From Microcoleus sp. FACHB-68 (GTDB lineage Bacteria; Cyanobacteriota; Cyanobacteriia; Cyanobacteriales; Oscillatoriaceae): 64,000 bases of DNA. Below are positions 1 to 8,964 of the stretch, piece after piece. Below the pieces are notes generated by a model, which worked only from the letters and a program-made list of their open reading frames with translations, did not search any database and was not told where the DNA came from. The stretch is taken from contig NZ_JACJOT010000017.1 in assembly GCF_014695715.1 (NCBI RefSeq), forward strand, positions 1-64,000, read 5' to 3'. The first letter of the stretch is position 1. Every line of letters begins with the position of its first letter. A program made the position numbers and the translations under genes.

Positions 1-2212
1 AAGGAGCATTCACCGTCGTGCCGGCAGCAGAAGTCAAGCTGACACTGGGCGCTAAACTATCAAAAGTCCGAGTTAAAGCAGTCGCGGCGGTGTTATTGTT
101 GCCGGCAGCATCGGTGGCAACGGCACCCGGAACGCTGACGCTGACGGGGCCTTGGGCAGTGGGAGTGACGGTGAAGGTATAGGTTGTACCAGACCCGGCA
201 AAGTTGCTAACTGCGCCATTGCTCAGAGTCAGATCCGCCGCTGTAAAGCCGGTGACAGCTTCACTGAAGGTGGCGGTGACTGTAAAAGGAGCATTCACAG
301 TTGCAGCACTTGCTGAAGTCAAGCTGACAGTAGGAGCAACGGCGGCGTTTAGCTTGCTGATGAAGATATCATCGACTCCCGCAGAAGTCAGGTTAACAGT
401 GCCAGTACCGGGGTCGAAGTCAACGGTGTTTTTGAAATTGCCAGTGGTATAAACGTTGCTAGTGCTGTCAACAGCAACGCTGAGACCTCCGTCATCACCA
501 CTTCCCCCCAGTTGCTTGGCTGAAAGGAAGTTACCGCTAGAGTCCAGCCTGCTGAGGAAGATGTCTTTTCCTCCTCCAGAAGTGAGGTTGACAGTGCCAG
601 TACCAGGGTCAAAGTCGGCAGAGCCAGTAAAATCACCAGTGGTGTAAACGTTGCCACTACTGTCAACAGCGATGTCACGACCATAGGCATTCCCACTCCC
701 CCCCAGTTGCTTGGCCCAGAGCAAGCTGCCATTGGTGTCCAGTTTGTTGACGAAGATGTTATCGCCTCCGGCAGAAGTCAGGTTGAGGGTGCCAGCACCA
801 GGGTCAAAGTCGGCGGTGCCGCTGAAAGAGCCGGTGGTGTAAACATTGCCACTGCTGTCAACAGTGATGCTGTAGGGTATGTCCCAACTACTGCCCCCCA
901 TTTGCTTGACCCAGGCAAAGCTACCATCAGCGTTTAGCTTGAGGATGAAGGCGTCAGGACTACCTGAATTGGAAGTGAGATTGAAAGTACCAGCACCAGG
1001 GTCAAAGTCAACAGTTCCCGTGAAAGCGCTAGCGATGTAAACGTTGCCACTGCTATCAACAGCGATGCTGTAGCCGAAGTCGCCAATGCTCCCCCCCAAT
1101 TGCTTGGCCCAAGCAAAGCTGCCATCTGCGTTGAGCTTGCTAACGAAGATGTCATTACTTCCAGACGTGAGGTTAGAAGTGCCAGTACCGGGGTCAAAGT
1201 CAGTAGTGCCATTGAAATAGCCAGTGGTGTAAACGTTGCCACTACTGTCAACGGCGATGCTACGACCATAGGCATTCCCACTCCCCCCCAATTGTCTGGC
1301 CCAGGCGAGGCTGCCGTCAGCATTAAGCTTGCTGATAAAACTGTCATCACCTATTGATGCCAGGTTGAGGGTGCCAGTATCGGGGTTGAAGTCAACAGTG
1401 CCATTGAAAGAGCCGGTGGTGTAAACGTTGCCGCTGCTGTCAGTGGCGATGCCACGGCCAGACCCATTACCACCTCCTAGTTGCTTGGCCCAGACCAAGG
1501 TGCCGCTAGCATTCAGCTTGCTGACGAAGATGTTATCACCTCCGGCAGAAGTCAGGTTGAGGGTGCTAGGACCAGGATCAAAGTCGGCGGTCCCATTAAA
1601 AGAACCAGTGGTATAAACGTTACCACTGCTGTCAACGCTGATACTGTAGCCTACGTCGTTACCACTCCCCCCTAGTTGCCTGCCCCAGGCGTATTCAGCT
1701 TCCTGGCTGAAAATGCCCTCATAAGTGGTGATAGTCTCGCTTGAAAAAGCAAGGGAGGTTTCAATTGCCCCTGTAGTTTTTTCTAGTTCCCAATCTCCGC
1801 CACGTGCAGCATTTCCTGTCTTATCGGTGGATGCAGCTACATCCGTCCCGGTTATTTGGCTGAGGCGCTGTATGAAGGTTTCTCCAACTTCCCCGGCTGC
1901 TACGTCGCATCCGTACAGTAAAATATCTGCGTCCTCTGTCAGCGCCTTGCGCCACTGCTCGATTTGGCTGCTGAAACTTTCTAAACTTTCTCTATTGAGG
2001 ATGTCACAACCCAATCGCAAACTGCCGGCACTCCCGTGGGAAACAATATGCACCGCTTCAACGTCTTGTTGCTGTAGCAGCGTTTCACTAATCTGAGCAA
2101 TACCGCTACGGTTCGCATCCAAAACAACAATTTCCGCGTTTGCATCGGCTCCTTGAATCAGGCTTTGATAGTTTTCAACAGAGGAGTCAATGAAAATAAT
2201 TTGCTTGTTCAC
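1..2212 (-). CDS. Large DUF4347 / SBBP-repeat / Ig-like surface protein (C-terminus outside window)
   Basis: The frame is open on the minus strand from a GTG at 2212 to the window edge, so at least 737 residues are present and the C-terminus is missing. Residues 1-160 match the DUF4347 domain found at the N-terminus of giant cyanobacterial adhesin-like proteins (IVSHGSAGSL and LLYGCDVAAGE motifs). Residues about 170-620 hold seven SBBP-type beta-propeller repeats of about 64 residues, each with a KQLGGSG core and an FDPG(T/A)GT loop; at DNA level they recur every 192-199 bp. From about residue 620 bacterial Ig-like domains begin (FTVTATFSEAVTGF), with a second one cut by the edge. No classical signal peptide is seen, as is usual for this family. 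A role in extracellular matrix or adhesion is inferred. Domain calls are from motif recognition; the GTG start has an AAGG about 9 bases upstream. Confidence 0.88.
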   Translation of the reverse strand, partial: MNKQIIFIDSSVENYQSLIQGADANAEIVVLDANRSGIAQISETLLQQQDVEAVHIVSHGSAGSLRLGCDILNRESLESFSSQIEQWRKALTEDADILLYGCDVAAGEVGETFIQRLSQITGTDVAASTDKTGNAARGGDWELEKTTGAIETSLAFSSETITTYEGIFSQEAEYAWGRQLGGSGNDVGYSISVDSSGNVYTTGSFNGTADFDPGPSTLNLTSAGGDNIFVSKLNASGTLVWAKQLGGGNGSGRGIATDSSGNVYTTGSFNGTVDFNPDTGTLNLASIGDDSFISKLNADGSLAWARQLGGSGNAYGRSIAVDSSGNVYTTGYFNGTTDFDPGTGTSNLTSGSNDIFVSKLNADGSFAWAKQLGGSIGDFGYSIAVDSSGNVYIASAFTGTVDFDPGAGTFNLTSNSGSPDAFILKLNADGSFAWVKQMGGSSWDIPYSITVDSSGNVYTTGSFSGTADFDPGAGTLNLTSAGGDNIFVNKLDTNGSLLWAKQLGGSGNAYGRDIAVDSSGNVYTTGDFTGSADFDPGTGTVNLTSGGGKDIFLSRLDSSGNFLSAKQLGGSGDDGGLSVAVDSTSNVYTTGNFKNTVDFDPGTGTVNLTSAGVDDIFISKLNAAVAPTVSLTSASAATVNAPFTVTATFSEAVTGFTAADLTLSNGAVSNFAGSGTTYTFTVTPTAQGPVSVSVPGAVATDAAGNNNTAATALTRTFDSLAPSVSLTSAAGTTVNAP
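508..1690 (-). repeat. Seven coding SBBP repeats of about 195 bp
   Basis: The string encoding KQLGGSG recurs near 506, 705, 897, 1091, 1288, 1480 and 1672. Spacing is 192-199 bp. Copies are well conserved at DNA level, so slippage or recombination between copies, and misassembly, are both possible. Confidence 0.85.
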
Positions 2213-2507
2213 GGTAAGGTATCCTTTTAAGTGTTTTTTCGGGATGCGTTTCGCGGATGGAAGTTTTTCGAGGGCTTTGTCAGCCGGCAAAATCAAGGAA
2301 CTTGCCAGACTGTGGCTGTTGCTATCAGAAAATAGACATGGCAAATTCAGGCTCGTAATGCCGAGCGTCAATTGAGCAAATTCATCAGCCGGCACGAAGC
2401 CGAGAATTTTCTCGCTGTGAAACTGCTAGTTCAAATGCACCTTATTTATAAAATTTCTGATTATGTGATTACCCTAATATTCAAGGGCGAGCACATAATT
2501 TTGCACT

Positions 2508-2578
2508 GGGTACATACTTAAAAACTTGTTTGCCGCAGAATTTGACAGGGGGTAAATACTTACAACTTGTTTGCTGCT
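2508..2578. repeat. Two near-identical 28-bp direct repeats
   Basis: Units at 2508-2536 and 2550-2577 share GGGTA(C/A)ATACTTA, then AACTTGTTTGC, with an offset of 42 bp. The function is unknown. A minus frame crosses them but shows no protein-like character. Confidence 0.6.
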
Positions 2579-2661
2579 GTTGCAACCGGCGCAAAGTTTG
2601 CCGGCAGCAGCTCCTTTATTGAGTTGAGCCGGTGTTGATGATGAGTCGGGGCGATTCACTC

Positions 2662-2778
2662 TCAAAGTTCTCCTGTCTTAGAACGATTAAACGGTTGGGC
2701 GACAAATGGCACAGTCTGTGGAGATGCTGATAAACCCAATAACAGAGGCAACTGCAAAGCGCGTGAGATTTTCGCCAT
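2662..2778 (-). CDS. Possible 38-residue signal-peptide-like ORF, perhaps a decayed gene start
   Basis: ATG at 2778 follows an AGAGGG ribosome-binding sequence at about 9 bases. The 38 codons read like a cleaved signal peptide: MAKISR, then a leucine-rich core, then FVAQP. The frame ends in TGA at 2662, where it overlaps another short open frame (TTG at 2665, ending near 2474) in a different register. This could be a tiny exported peptide or the 5' remnant of a frameshifted exported protein gene. No homology can be claimed. The ribosome binding site and hydrophobic core are the only positive evidence. Confidence 0.25.
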   Translation of the reverse strand: MAKISRALQLPLLLGLSASPQTVPFVAQPFNRSKTGEL

Positions 2779-3085
2779 CGTTGTTTGCCCTCTGTAACGC
2801 TATTGCCGGGACTTGTCGGTAGAACACCTTGAGCTGTGAATAGAGGTTTATCCTTTTAGCTGCTTTCTTTTAAAAAGTCAACCACCTGTATTCTAACCCT
2901 GGATAGATTTAATCTAACTCTGAAGATAGATTTTTGTCATCCTCAACAGTTAAAGTTTTTCTAAAGACAAAATTTTGAATGTAAAGATTAGCCAGAACTC
3001 GCACGCGGCATTTAATTATCTTAAGTATATATAATTATTGATAGAGTACCTTTAGTAATCAGAGGAGGTCATCCTACATTTTAAA

Positions 3086-3101
3086 AATCGTTATCATTCT
3101 C
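3086..3101. promoter_or_regulatory. Fur-box-like sequence
   Basis: Read on the minus strand, GAGAATGATAACGATT agrees at 13 of 16 positions with the start of the classical Fur consensus (GATAATGATAATCATT). It lies between a strong AGGAGG at 3062-3067 and the GTG of a short ORF. A single site without a known iron gene beside it is weak support. Confidence 0.35.
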
Positions 3102-3107
3102 ATAATT

Positions 3108-3293
3108 GTGACACAAGTGATTCCTGCCTCTCCTGTGCTTACCACAGAAAAGCTGCGGGGAGTGCTTGCGTCTGTCAAAAGGCTGCTCAATCAAAAAACT
3201 GTTAGTCGTAAAGTTCAGCAGCTATTGCTTGGAATCATTAACCGGCACTTTTTCGCACTTAGCAACCTCAACAGTAAAGTTGTCTGGAATTGA
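3108..3293 (+). CDS. Short hypothetical ORF (61 residues), uncertain
   Basis: GTG at 3108 opens a basic 61-residue frame with no family I recognise. A perfect AGGAGG (3062-3067) is too far away (40 nt), but an in-frame ATT at 3078 is correctly spaced (10 nt) and would add a hydrophobic ILKIVIILIIV segment resembling a membrane anchor. ATT initiation is rare, so this is speculative. The Fur-box-like sequence lies within the upstream part. Confidence 0.25.
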   Translation: MTQVIPASPVLTTEKLRGVLASVKRLLNQKTVSRKVQQLLLGIINRHFFALSNLNSKVVWN

Positions 3294-3314
3294 GAAATTT
3301 ATCTCTGTTGAATA

Positions 3315-4400
3315 TTAATACTTGCCTTGTTCAACTTCGCCGGCAGCGATGATCGCACTCAAAGCATTGAGGACGTGGTTGCTTTCTCGCATGGCGCGAT
3401 CAGCCTCTTCTCGATAAACACTGTGAACCTGCTCAAATTGATTCAGCAAGGCATCTCGATCTTTTTCTGTGACTAAATTTGCCAGCCGGCTGATGGTGGT
3501 TGCCAGTCTCGCAATCGCTTCACAGCGTTCTTCTGTTGCCAGCATAATGTCTACATACAGCGACGCATCCTGAGCAAAAAGCCGGCTCACTAAATTAATT
3601 CCTAAGCGATAAATCGGGCTGGAAAACTCTAAACTGCGAGTAATATCCACGCCTTCTTCTGCTAAGAAAACACCCAAGCTAAACGTAGAAAAATGCCGAA
3701 TTGCCTGAACCGCAATCATCATTTGATCATGTTCTTCAGCCGGACAAACAATTAAGTTACTACCCAGGCTTTTAATTAACTCTAAAAGCCATTGGAACGC
3801 CTCTTCTCCGCGCCCCGGACAAGCAACAACTGTTTGAGATAAAAATGATTTAACCCCAGGGCCAAACATCGGATGCAAGCCCACTACCGGCCCGCTATGG
3901 TACTTCAGCATCGCTTGCACGAAGGGAGTTTTAATGCTGGTAATATCAGCTAGCACAGCAGTCGGTGAAAGATATTTAGCAGTTTGCTCAATTATTTCTA
4001 TTGTCCGTTCAATCGGAACGCAAACCAAAACAAATTCTGCATCACCTAGCAGGTTTTCAGCTTGATCCCAGTCATTGCGCCCTAAACTTTTAACTTGATG
4101 TCCTGCTGCGGTTAGCTGCTGCGTGAAAAATTGCCCCATCATGCCGCGCCCACCAACCACAACTACGCGTCGCGGGGTGACATTTGCTGTAGATAAGGGG
4201 GCAGTGGCAAGGGCAGCCGCGCAACTGGTAATGACGTTTTCCCAAACAAATTCAGGAACGCCCTCTTGGACAAGTAGGGGTTTCGATTGAGACAGTTGTT
4301 CGTCTAGAGAAGGACGTTCAGATTCAGCTAAAAGCGAAATTCTTTCCTTTAATAGCTTAATGAGATTTTGATCGATTTGTTCGAGTTTGTTATTCGTCAT
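3315..4400 (-). CDS. tyrA: Bifunctional chorismate mutase / prephenate dehydrogenase (T-protein)
   Basis: The protein resembles enterobacterial TyrA along its whole length (361 residues from ATG 4400, against 373 in E. coli). An N-terminal AroQ-type helical segment (EQIDQNLIKLLKERISLLAE) is followed by a Rossmann motif VVVGGRGMMGQFF near residue 100, then GLHPMFGP, EHDQMM, QAIRHF and LSSPIYRL-like motifs (here FSSPIYRLG) typical of prephenate dehydrogenase. It would convert chorismate to prephenate and on to 4-hydroxyphenylpyruvate in tyrosine synthesis. Most cyanobacteria use a monofunctional arogenate dehydrogenase, so the fused gamma-proteobacterial form is notable. The mutase half is short and could be degenerate. 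A TTG 12 bases upstream is possible, but GGA before ATG 4400 favours the ATG. Confidence 0.88.
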   Translation of the reverse strand: MTNNKLEQIDQNLIKLLKERISLLAESERPSLDEQLSQSKPLLVQEGVPEFVWENVITSCAAALATAPLSTANVTPRRVVVVGGRGMMGQFFTQQLTAAGHQVKSLGRNDWDQAENLLGDAEFVLVCVPIERTIEIIEQTAKYLSPTAVLADITSIKTPFVQAMLKYHSGPVVGLHPMFGPGVKSFLSQTVVACPGRGEEAFQWLLELIKSLGSNLIVCPAEEHDQMMIAVQAIRHFSTFSLGVFLAEEGVDITRSLEFSSPIYRLGINLVSRLFAQDASLYVDIMLATEERCEAIARLATTISRLANLVTEKDRDALLNQFEQVHSVYREEADRAMRESNHVLNALSAIIAAGEVEQGKY

Positions 4401-4792
4401 TATATATTCCAAGAAAAATAGGTTGGGGGCTGTTCAACACTATTTATACCATTCTCTTTGCCGATTTTACAGTTCTGCACCGGCTCTAACCGGCAAGCAA
4501 ATGCCAATTTGTTTCAATGCAACAGAGAGAACTGTCAAGCACATCTGTGTTTGTGCGTCTTCCCGACTGGGACTGTATCTATAAGTTTTGTTTCATCGGT
4601 CGCTCTCCTATAGCCTTCAGTGCCAAATTGTGAGTTAAGCTAATGTCTTAAAAGGTTTCAGCGATATCACGAGTATTTTACGGCCTGGGATGGGCAAAAA
4701 TCATAAGGGAGGCAACCTCTATTTCTAAATGTCAACAAATGTGGAAAGTTACAAAAACCCTTAAAAGACATTTGGCATGAGCCGGCTTGCTT
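4401..4792. other. Intergenic region between divergent genes
   Basis: About 390 bp holding the upstream regions of tyrA (minus) and the cysteine hydrolase (plus). No tRNA, repeat or recognisable operator was seen. Confidence 0.5.
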
Positions 4793-5569
4793 ATGAATAT
4801 AAATCCTGATTTACGCATTTTAGGTGTTCCGCCTAACGCTTGGGCGGTTGATGAAGTGATCGCAGATATCACACGCCCTCCCTTGGCACCGCAGCCGGTT
4901 AATTTAGTAACAGAAACTAAAAAATTACGCCTAGACTTAGCAAAAGCAGCCATTCTCGTGATTGATATGCAGAATGACTTTTGCCATCCAGATGGTTGGT
5001 TGGCGCATATTGGCGTGGATGTGACGCCGGCACGATCGCCCATTCAGCCTTTACAAGCACTGCTGCCGGCGCTGCGAAAAACCGGCATCCCTGTAATTTG
5101 GATTAATTGGGGTAATCGACCGGATTTGTTAAATATTAGCGCTGCCTCACGTCATGTTTACAACCCTGCCGGTAACGGCGTTGGACTCGGTGATCCGTTG
5201 CCGAATAACGGTGCGAAAGTCTTAGAAGCTGGCAGTTGGGCAGCAGCCGTTGTTGATGAACTTGAACCGTTATCTCAAGATATCCGGGTGGATAAATATC
5301 GAATGAGCGGGTTTTGGGACACGCCTTTAGATAGCATTTTGCGGAACTTGGGAAAAACCACTTTGTTCTTTGCCGGCGTGAATATCGATCAGTGCGTCAT
5401 GGCAACCCTGCAAGATGCAAATTTCCTCGGTTATGACTGTATTTTAGTTAAAGATTGCGCCGGCACCACGTCCCCAGACTTTTGCCTGCAAGCAACCCTT
5501 TATAATGTTAAGCAGTGCTTTGGATTTGTGACAGATTCTCAAGGGATTTTCGATGCCCTTGAAAATTGA
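4793..5569 (+). CDS. Isochorismatase-family cysteine hydrolase
   Basis: The isochorismatase-like fold carries the family catalytic triad: Asp in VIDMQNDF, Lys in VDKYRMSGF, and the nucleophilic Cys in NIDQCVMAT. Length (258 residues from ATG 4793) is slightly long because of an N-terminal extension of about 45 residues. Such enzymes hydrolyse amide or related bonds in small molecules such as biuret, N-carbamoyl compounds, ureidoacrylate or nicotinamide; the substrate cannot be read from the sequence. A cupin follows 74 bp downstream on the same strand and may be cotranscribed. A TTG at 4787 is an alternative start. Confidence 0.85.
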   Translation: MNINPDLRILGVPPNAWAVDEVIADITRPPLAPQPVNLVTETKKLRLDLAKAAILVIDMQNDFCHPDGWLAHIGVDVTPARSPIQPLQALLPALRKTGIPVIWINWGNRPDLLNISAASRHVYNPAGNGVGLGDPLPNNGAKVLEAGSWAAAVVDELEPLSQDIRVDKYRMSGFWDTPLDSILRNLGKTTLFFAGVNIDQCVMATLQDANFLGYDCILVKDCAGTTSPDFCLQATLYNVKQCFGFVTDSQGIFDALEN

Positions 5570-5643
5570 AAATTAAGGATTGAGAATCGAGAAAGAAAGT
5601 AAATCAGTGATTCATTCTTTATTCTTCACAGGAGAAACCCCTG

Positions 5644-6099
5644 ATGGATGCCTCTCGTTGCGTGATTCCAGTGGTCAAGTCTCCCAAGGACTATCAAGCA
5701 TTTCGCATTAGTCCTAATGATACTAATCGTTTAGCAATTGTATTCGAGCCAACAACTGCAAATTTTTCTGTAACTTTATGTGTGGAAATATTTGATGTGG
5801 GAGGAAAAACGCCTCCTAACCGGCATCAATACGCTACAGAAATGTTTTTCATTCTCAAAGGAGAAGGACAAGCAAGCTGTGATGGAAAAACCGTCCCAAT
5901 TCGTGCCGGCGATAGTATTTTAGTGCCACCCACGGGTATCCATTTGATTGAAAATACAGGTTCTAGCCGACTCTATGCCTTGTGTATTATGGTGCCGAAT
6001 GAAAACTTTGCCGAACTGATTCATAGTGGAGTGCCGGTGGAACTGGATGAAGAAGATTTAGGGGTTTTGCGTCGAACAGCAGTGCCGGCTTTTTGCTAA
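5644..6099 (+). CDS. Cupin-domain protein
   Basis: Small single-domain cupin (151 residues). Cupin motif 1 is degenerate (NRHQYATEMFFILKGEGQ) and motif 2 is AGDSILVPPTGIHLIENTG. His and Glu residues in these motifs could hold a metal. Start ATG 5644 is preceded by AGGAGA at good distance. It follows the cysteine hydrolase on the same strand with a 74-bp gap, suggesting a shared pathway. Substrate unknown. Confidence 0.82.
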   Translation: MDASRCVIPVVKSPKDYQAFRISPNDTNRLAIVFEPTTANFSVTLCVEIFDVGGKTPPNRHQYATEMFFILKGEGQASCDGKTVPIRAGDSILVPPTGIHLIENTGSSRLYALCIMVPNENFAELIHSGVPVELDEEDLGVLRRTAVPAFC

Positions 6100-6257
6100 T
6101 GGCTGCGTTAACTATCTGATGGACTAAACTCAAAATCCAGGATAAATTGTTAAAACTGCCGGTATTGCGGTTACAATTGCCAAATCTATCGCTTCTTATT
6201 CAGAAGAGTAAGCTTTTAAGGAAAAGATTGAGCGATATCTATCTTGAGGATTTTTAA

Positions 6258-6605
6258 GTGAGTGTTATTTTACACATTACAACGCGCGAACAGTGGGAAC
6301 ACGCAAAGCCGGCAGGAATCTATTACAGCCCAACCTTAGAGACAGAAGGCTTTATTCACTGCTCAACCCCCCAGCAAATTATCCAAACTGCTAACCTCTT
6401 TTTTAAGAATCAAAAAGGCTTAGTTATTTTTTGTATTCAAGAAGAAAAAGTTAAATCAGAAATTCGATATGAAGCCGTAGAAAACAAGCATTTTCCTCAT
6501 ATCTATGGGCCGTTAAATCTTGATGCCGTTATTAAAATTATAGATTTTGAACCGAAAGAAAACGGTAAATTTGACTTGCCCGAGGCTTTAGCTAATAAGA
6601 TATAG
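6258..6605 (+). CDS. DUF952 family protein
   Basis: The 115-residue protein begins ILHITTREQWEHA and has GFIHCST near residue 35 and HIYGPLNLDAVI near the C-terminus, the hallmarks of DUF952, a small cytosolic family of unknown function. GTG start at 6258 lies downstream of GAGG at about 8 bases. It stands alone between the cupin and the antiporter. Confidence 0.85.
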   Translation: MSVILHITTREQWEHAKPAGIYYSPTLETEGFIHCSTPQQIIQTANLFFKNQKGLVIFCIQEEKVKSEIRYEAVENKHFPHIYGPLNLDAVIKIIDFEPKENGKFDLPEALANKI

Positions 6606-6753
6606 TCATAAACCAGACTGTTTATTTCTTGCTATAGTAATGTTAATTTTTTTAAAGATGAATTTAACCTGATAAAAGTAGCTAAAGTCAAGAGCAAAAG
6701 CCGTTTTTCAAGCCTAGTCTATAACCTGAACAAGCATTTGGAGTTGATTTCAA

Positions 6754-8382
6754 GTGATACCATTCATGCCATGCCATTTAGGGCAGTTACTCTTAGCCAA
6801 CCTAGATGCCGCAGTTAGCAACAGTCAGGAAAATGTTGCTGAATTAGTTATTACTCTAATCATTTTGCTATTGGGTGCTACCGGCGTTGCCTTACTAACG
6901 CGCCGGTTTCGTCTTCCCTACGTTACAGGTTTAGTATTAGCCGGCTTAGCTGTTACTGATCTACTACCCCGCCGTACTGGACTAGATCCGTCCCTAGTGT
7001 TGAATCTTTTCCTACCTATTCTCATCTTTGAAGCCGGCATAAATACAGATATTAGCCGTCTCCGCAGCACCTTTAAACCAATTGCTCTCCTAGCTGTGCC
7101 AGGATCTGCGCTCTCATCAGCTATTATTGCCATTCTATTGAAATTTGGCCTCGGACTCGCTTGGATACCCGCGATACTTCTAGGAGTCATTTTGGCAAAC
7201 ACTGATACAGTTTCAATGATTGCCATTTTTAAAGAAATGCCTGTCCCCTCAAGACTTTCGACAATTGTTGAAGGAGAAACCTTATTCAATGATGCCACAG
7301 CCCTAGTTTTGTTTAACCTAGTTTTACAAGTCTATTCAACCGGCTCACTAACATTTTTAGAAGGAGTCCAAGGGTTTTTATTTATCGCTATTGGAGGCAT
7401 CATTATAGGGTTAATCTTAGGTTATTTGAGTATCCCTATATTTGCTCGCTTAGATGACCCTCTAAGCAGTCTTTTACTAACAGTTGCCGTTGCCTTAGGA
7501 ACTTTTCAGGTCGGCCAATCTCTCGGTGTTTCCGGTGCTGTCGCAGTCGTTGTGGCTGGATTAATTTTTGGGAATCTGGGGCTTTCTCGTACTACTTCCG
7601 CTTCAACTCGCATTACCTTATTAAGCTTTTGGGAATATGCTAGTTTTAGTGTCAACACCTTTATTTTTCTGCTGATTGGTGTAGAAATAGATTTAATCAC
7701 GCTCTGGAACGCGTTACCAGCTGTTTTACTTGCTGTTTTGGCTTTTCAAGCTGGTCGTATTCTCTCAGTTTATCCGCTGCTGGCAGGGATTCGTTGGATA
7801 GATCGCCCAATTCCGTTGCGCTGGCAACATTTACTCTTTCTAGGTAATATCAAAGGTTCGCTTTCAATGGCTTTGGCATTAAGCTTACCCACCACACTAC
7901 CAGGGCGTGAAGGTTTTATCGCTATAATTTACGGCTGTGTGTTACTGTCCTTAGTCGGACAGGGTTCAAGCTTGCCTTGGGTAGTAAAACGCTTAAATTT
8001 ATCTAAGTTTTCAGAGGCAAAGCAGCAGATTGAAGAATTGCAAGCTCAGTTAATTACGTCTAAGGCAGCACAAGAGGAATTAGACACCTTATTGAAGTCA
8101 GGAGTGTTGCCAAAATCTGTTTATGAAGAGATGCGCTCAGCTTACCAAGTGCGGGTAGCCGGCGCGGAAAAATCGCTACGGGAAATTTACAATCGCCGCC
8201 CAGATGAGTTTGATAACAAAAGTGGTGAAATTGGAAAACTTGATGCTATTCGTCGGCGTTTATTGTTAGCAGAGAAAGCAGCACTCAACGAAGCAATCCG
8301 CACGCGAATTCTTTCAGAAGAAATTGTACGGGGCCGGTTGACCAAATTGGATGAGCAGTTACTTATATTAGAAGATGATTGA
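6754..8382 (+). CDS. CPA1-family Na+(K+)/H+ antiporter
   Basis: 542 residues. Residues 25-400 form about 12 hydrophobic helices. The signature EGETLFNDATALVLF near residue 170 and NTDTVSMIAIFKEMP just before it are typical of NhaP/NHE-type cation:proton antiporters, including the conserved acidic residues. The last 120 residues are a charged helical cytoplasmic tail (coiled-coil-like, EAKQQIEELQAQL onward) as in cyanobacterial NhaS-type proteins. It would exchange Na+ or K+ for protons across the plasma or thylakoid membrane. GTG at 6754 has GGAG 9 bases upstream; ATG 6766 is an alternative. The TrkA-like gene nearby also concerns monovalent cations. Confidence 0.9.
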   Translation: MIPFMPCHLGQLLLANLDAAVSNSQENVAELVITLIILLLGATGVALLTRRFRLPYVTGLVLAGLAVTDLLPRRTGLDPSLVLNLFLPILIFEAGINTDISRLRSTFKPIALLAVPGSALSSAIIAILLKFGLGLAWIPAILLGVILANTDTVSMIAIFKEMPVPSRLSTIVEGETLFNDATALVLFNLVLQVYSTGSLTFLEGVQGFLFIAIGGIIIGLILGYLSIPIFARLDDPLSSLLLTVAVALGTFQVGQSLGVSGAVAVVVAGLIFGNLGLSRTTSASTRITLLSFWEYASFSVNTFIFLLIGVEIDLITLWNALPAVLLAVLAFQAGRILSVYPLLAGIRWIDRPIPLRWQHLLFLGNIKGSLSMALALSLPTTLPGREGFIAIIYGCVLLSLVGQGSSLPWVVKRLNLSKFSEAKQQIEELQAQLITSKAAQEELDTLLKSGVLPKSVYEEMRSAYQVRVAGAEKSLREIYNRRPDEFDNKSGEIGKLDAIRRRLLLAEKAALNEAIRTRILSEEIVRGRLTKLDEQLLILEDD

Positions 8383-8388
8383 TAGTTT

Positions 8389-8964
8389 TTAGGAATTCTG
8401 TTTTGATGGGTAAAGCTTAGAATTTTTTTGAGTTTTAATCACTCTGCCAAGACTGACAAAAGAAATTCCTTGAGTTGATTCAGCTCCAATCATCACTGCT
8501 TCAATGACAGGTTTAGACACTTCTTTTTCAGCCACCCACTCTACAATAAAGTTAGCTCCTACACCTCCACTGGTGTCATTTCGACGCACCACAAAATCGG
8601 TAGACGCCATCGCATTGAGTTGAATAGGTTGTTCTAAATACTGTTTAACTAATTTCCCGCTTGAATCATAATATTGGACGGAAGTAATTATGATAGGATT
8701 GATAAAATCTGTATTACGAATACTAAGAGTTGCCGCCAAATTGAGAACCTTTTCCTGATCCTCATAATAAATATGAGAATACACGGGAACGTATAAAGTT
8801 TCACCTGCCTCTATTTTTATATTTTCATCTAAAGTGACTCTTTTAAGTTGAGAAAGAGGCGGATTAATAGGATTTATTTGTGGCTTTGATGAAATATTTA
8901 GCGAGTTGCAGGAAGAAATCAGAAGTACAAGAATTAAGGCAAAAAAAGTTATAAATCGCTTCAT
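8389..8964 (-). CDS. DUF3124 lipoprotein
   Basis: 191 residues beginning with a lipoprotein signal: basic MKR, hydrophobic stretch, lipobox LISSC with Cys19. The rest matches the cyanobacterial DUF3124 family (ETLYVPVYSHIYY, SVQYYDSSGKLV, FIVEWVAE). It is expected to be anchored in a membrane facing the periplasm; function unknown. Its ATG overlaps the stop of the TrkA-like gene by one base (TAATG), so translation is probably coupled and the two may work together. Confidence 0.82.
   Translation of the reverse strand: MKRFITFFALILVLLISSCNSLNISSKPQINPINPPLSQLKRVTLDENIKIEAGETLYVPVYSHIYYEDQEKVLNLAATLSIRNTDFINPIIITSVQYYDSSGKLVKQYLEQPIQLNAMASTDFVVRRNDTSGGVGANFIVEWVAEKEVSKPVIEAVMIGAESTQGISFVSLGRVIKTQKNSKLYPSKQNS

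Larger units (their letters stand above)
2213..3314. other. 1.1 kb stretch without a convincing gene
   Basis: This lies between the divergent upstream of the DUF4347 gene and the 3' end of tyrA. It holds a pair of 28-bp direct repeats, a short signal-peptide-like ORF (minus), a Fur-box-like site and a short plus-strand ORF, all listed separately. The rest is AT-rich with nothing recognisable. Confidence 0.6.

Noticed and set aside
388-1350. Minus-strand open frames of 114 and 138 residues inside the surface-protein gene
   Set aside because: They are valine/threonine/leucine-rich shadows in another register of the SBBP repeats; the repeat-bearing frame from GTG 2212 is continuous and has recognisable domains.
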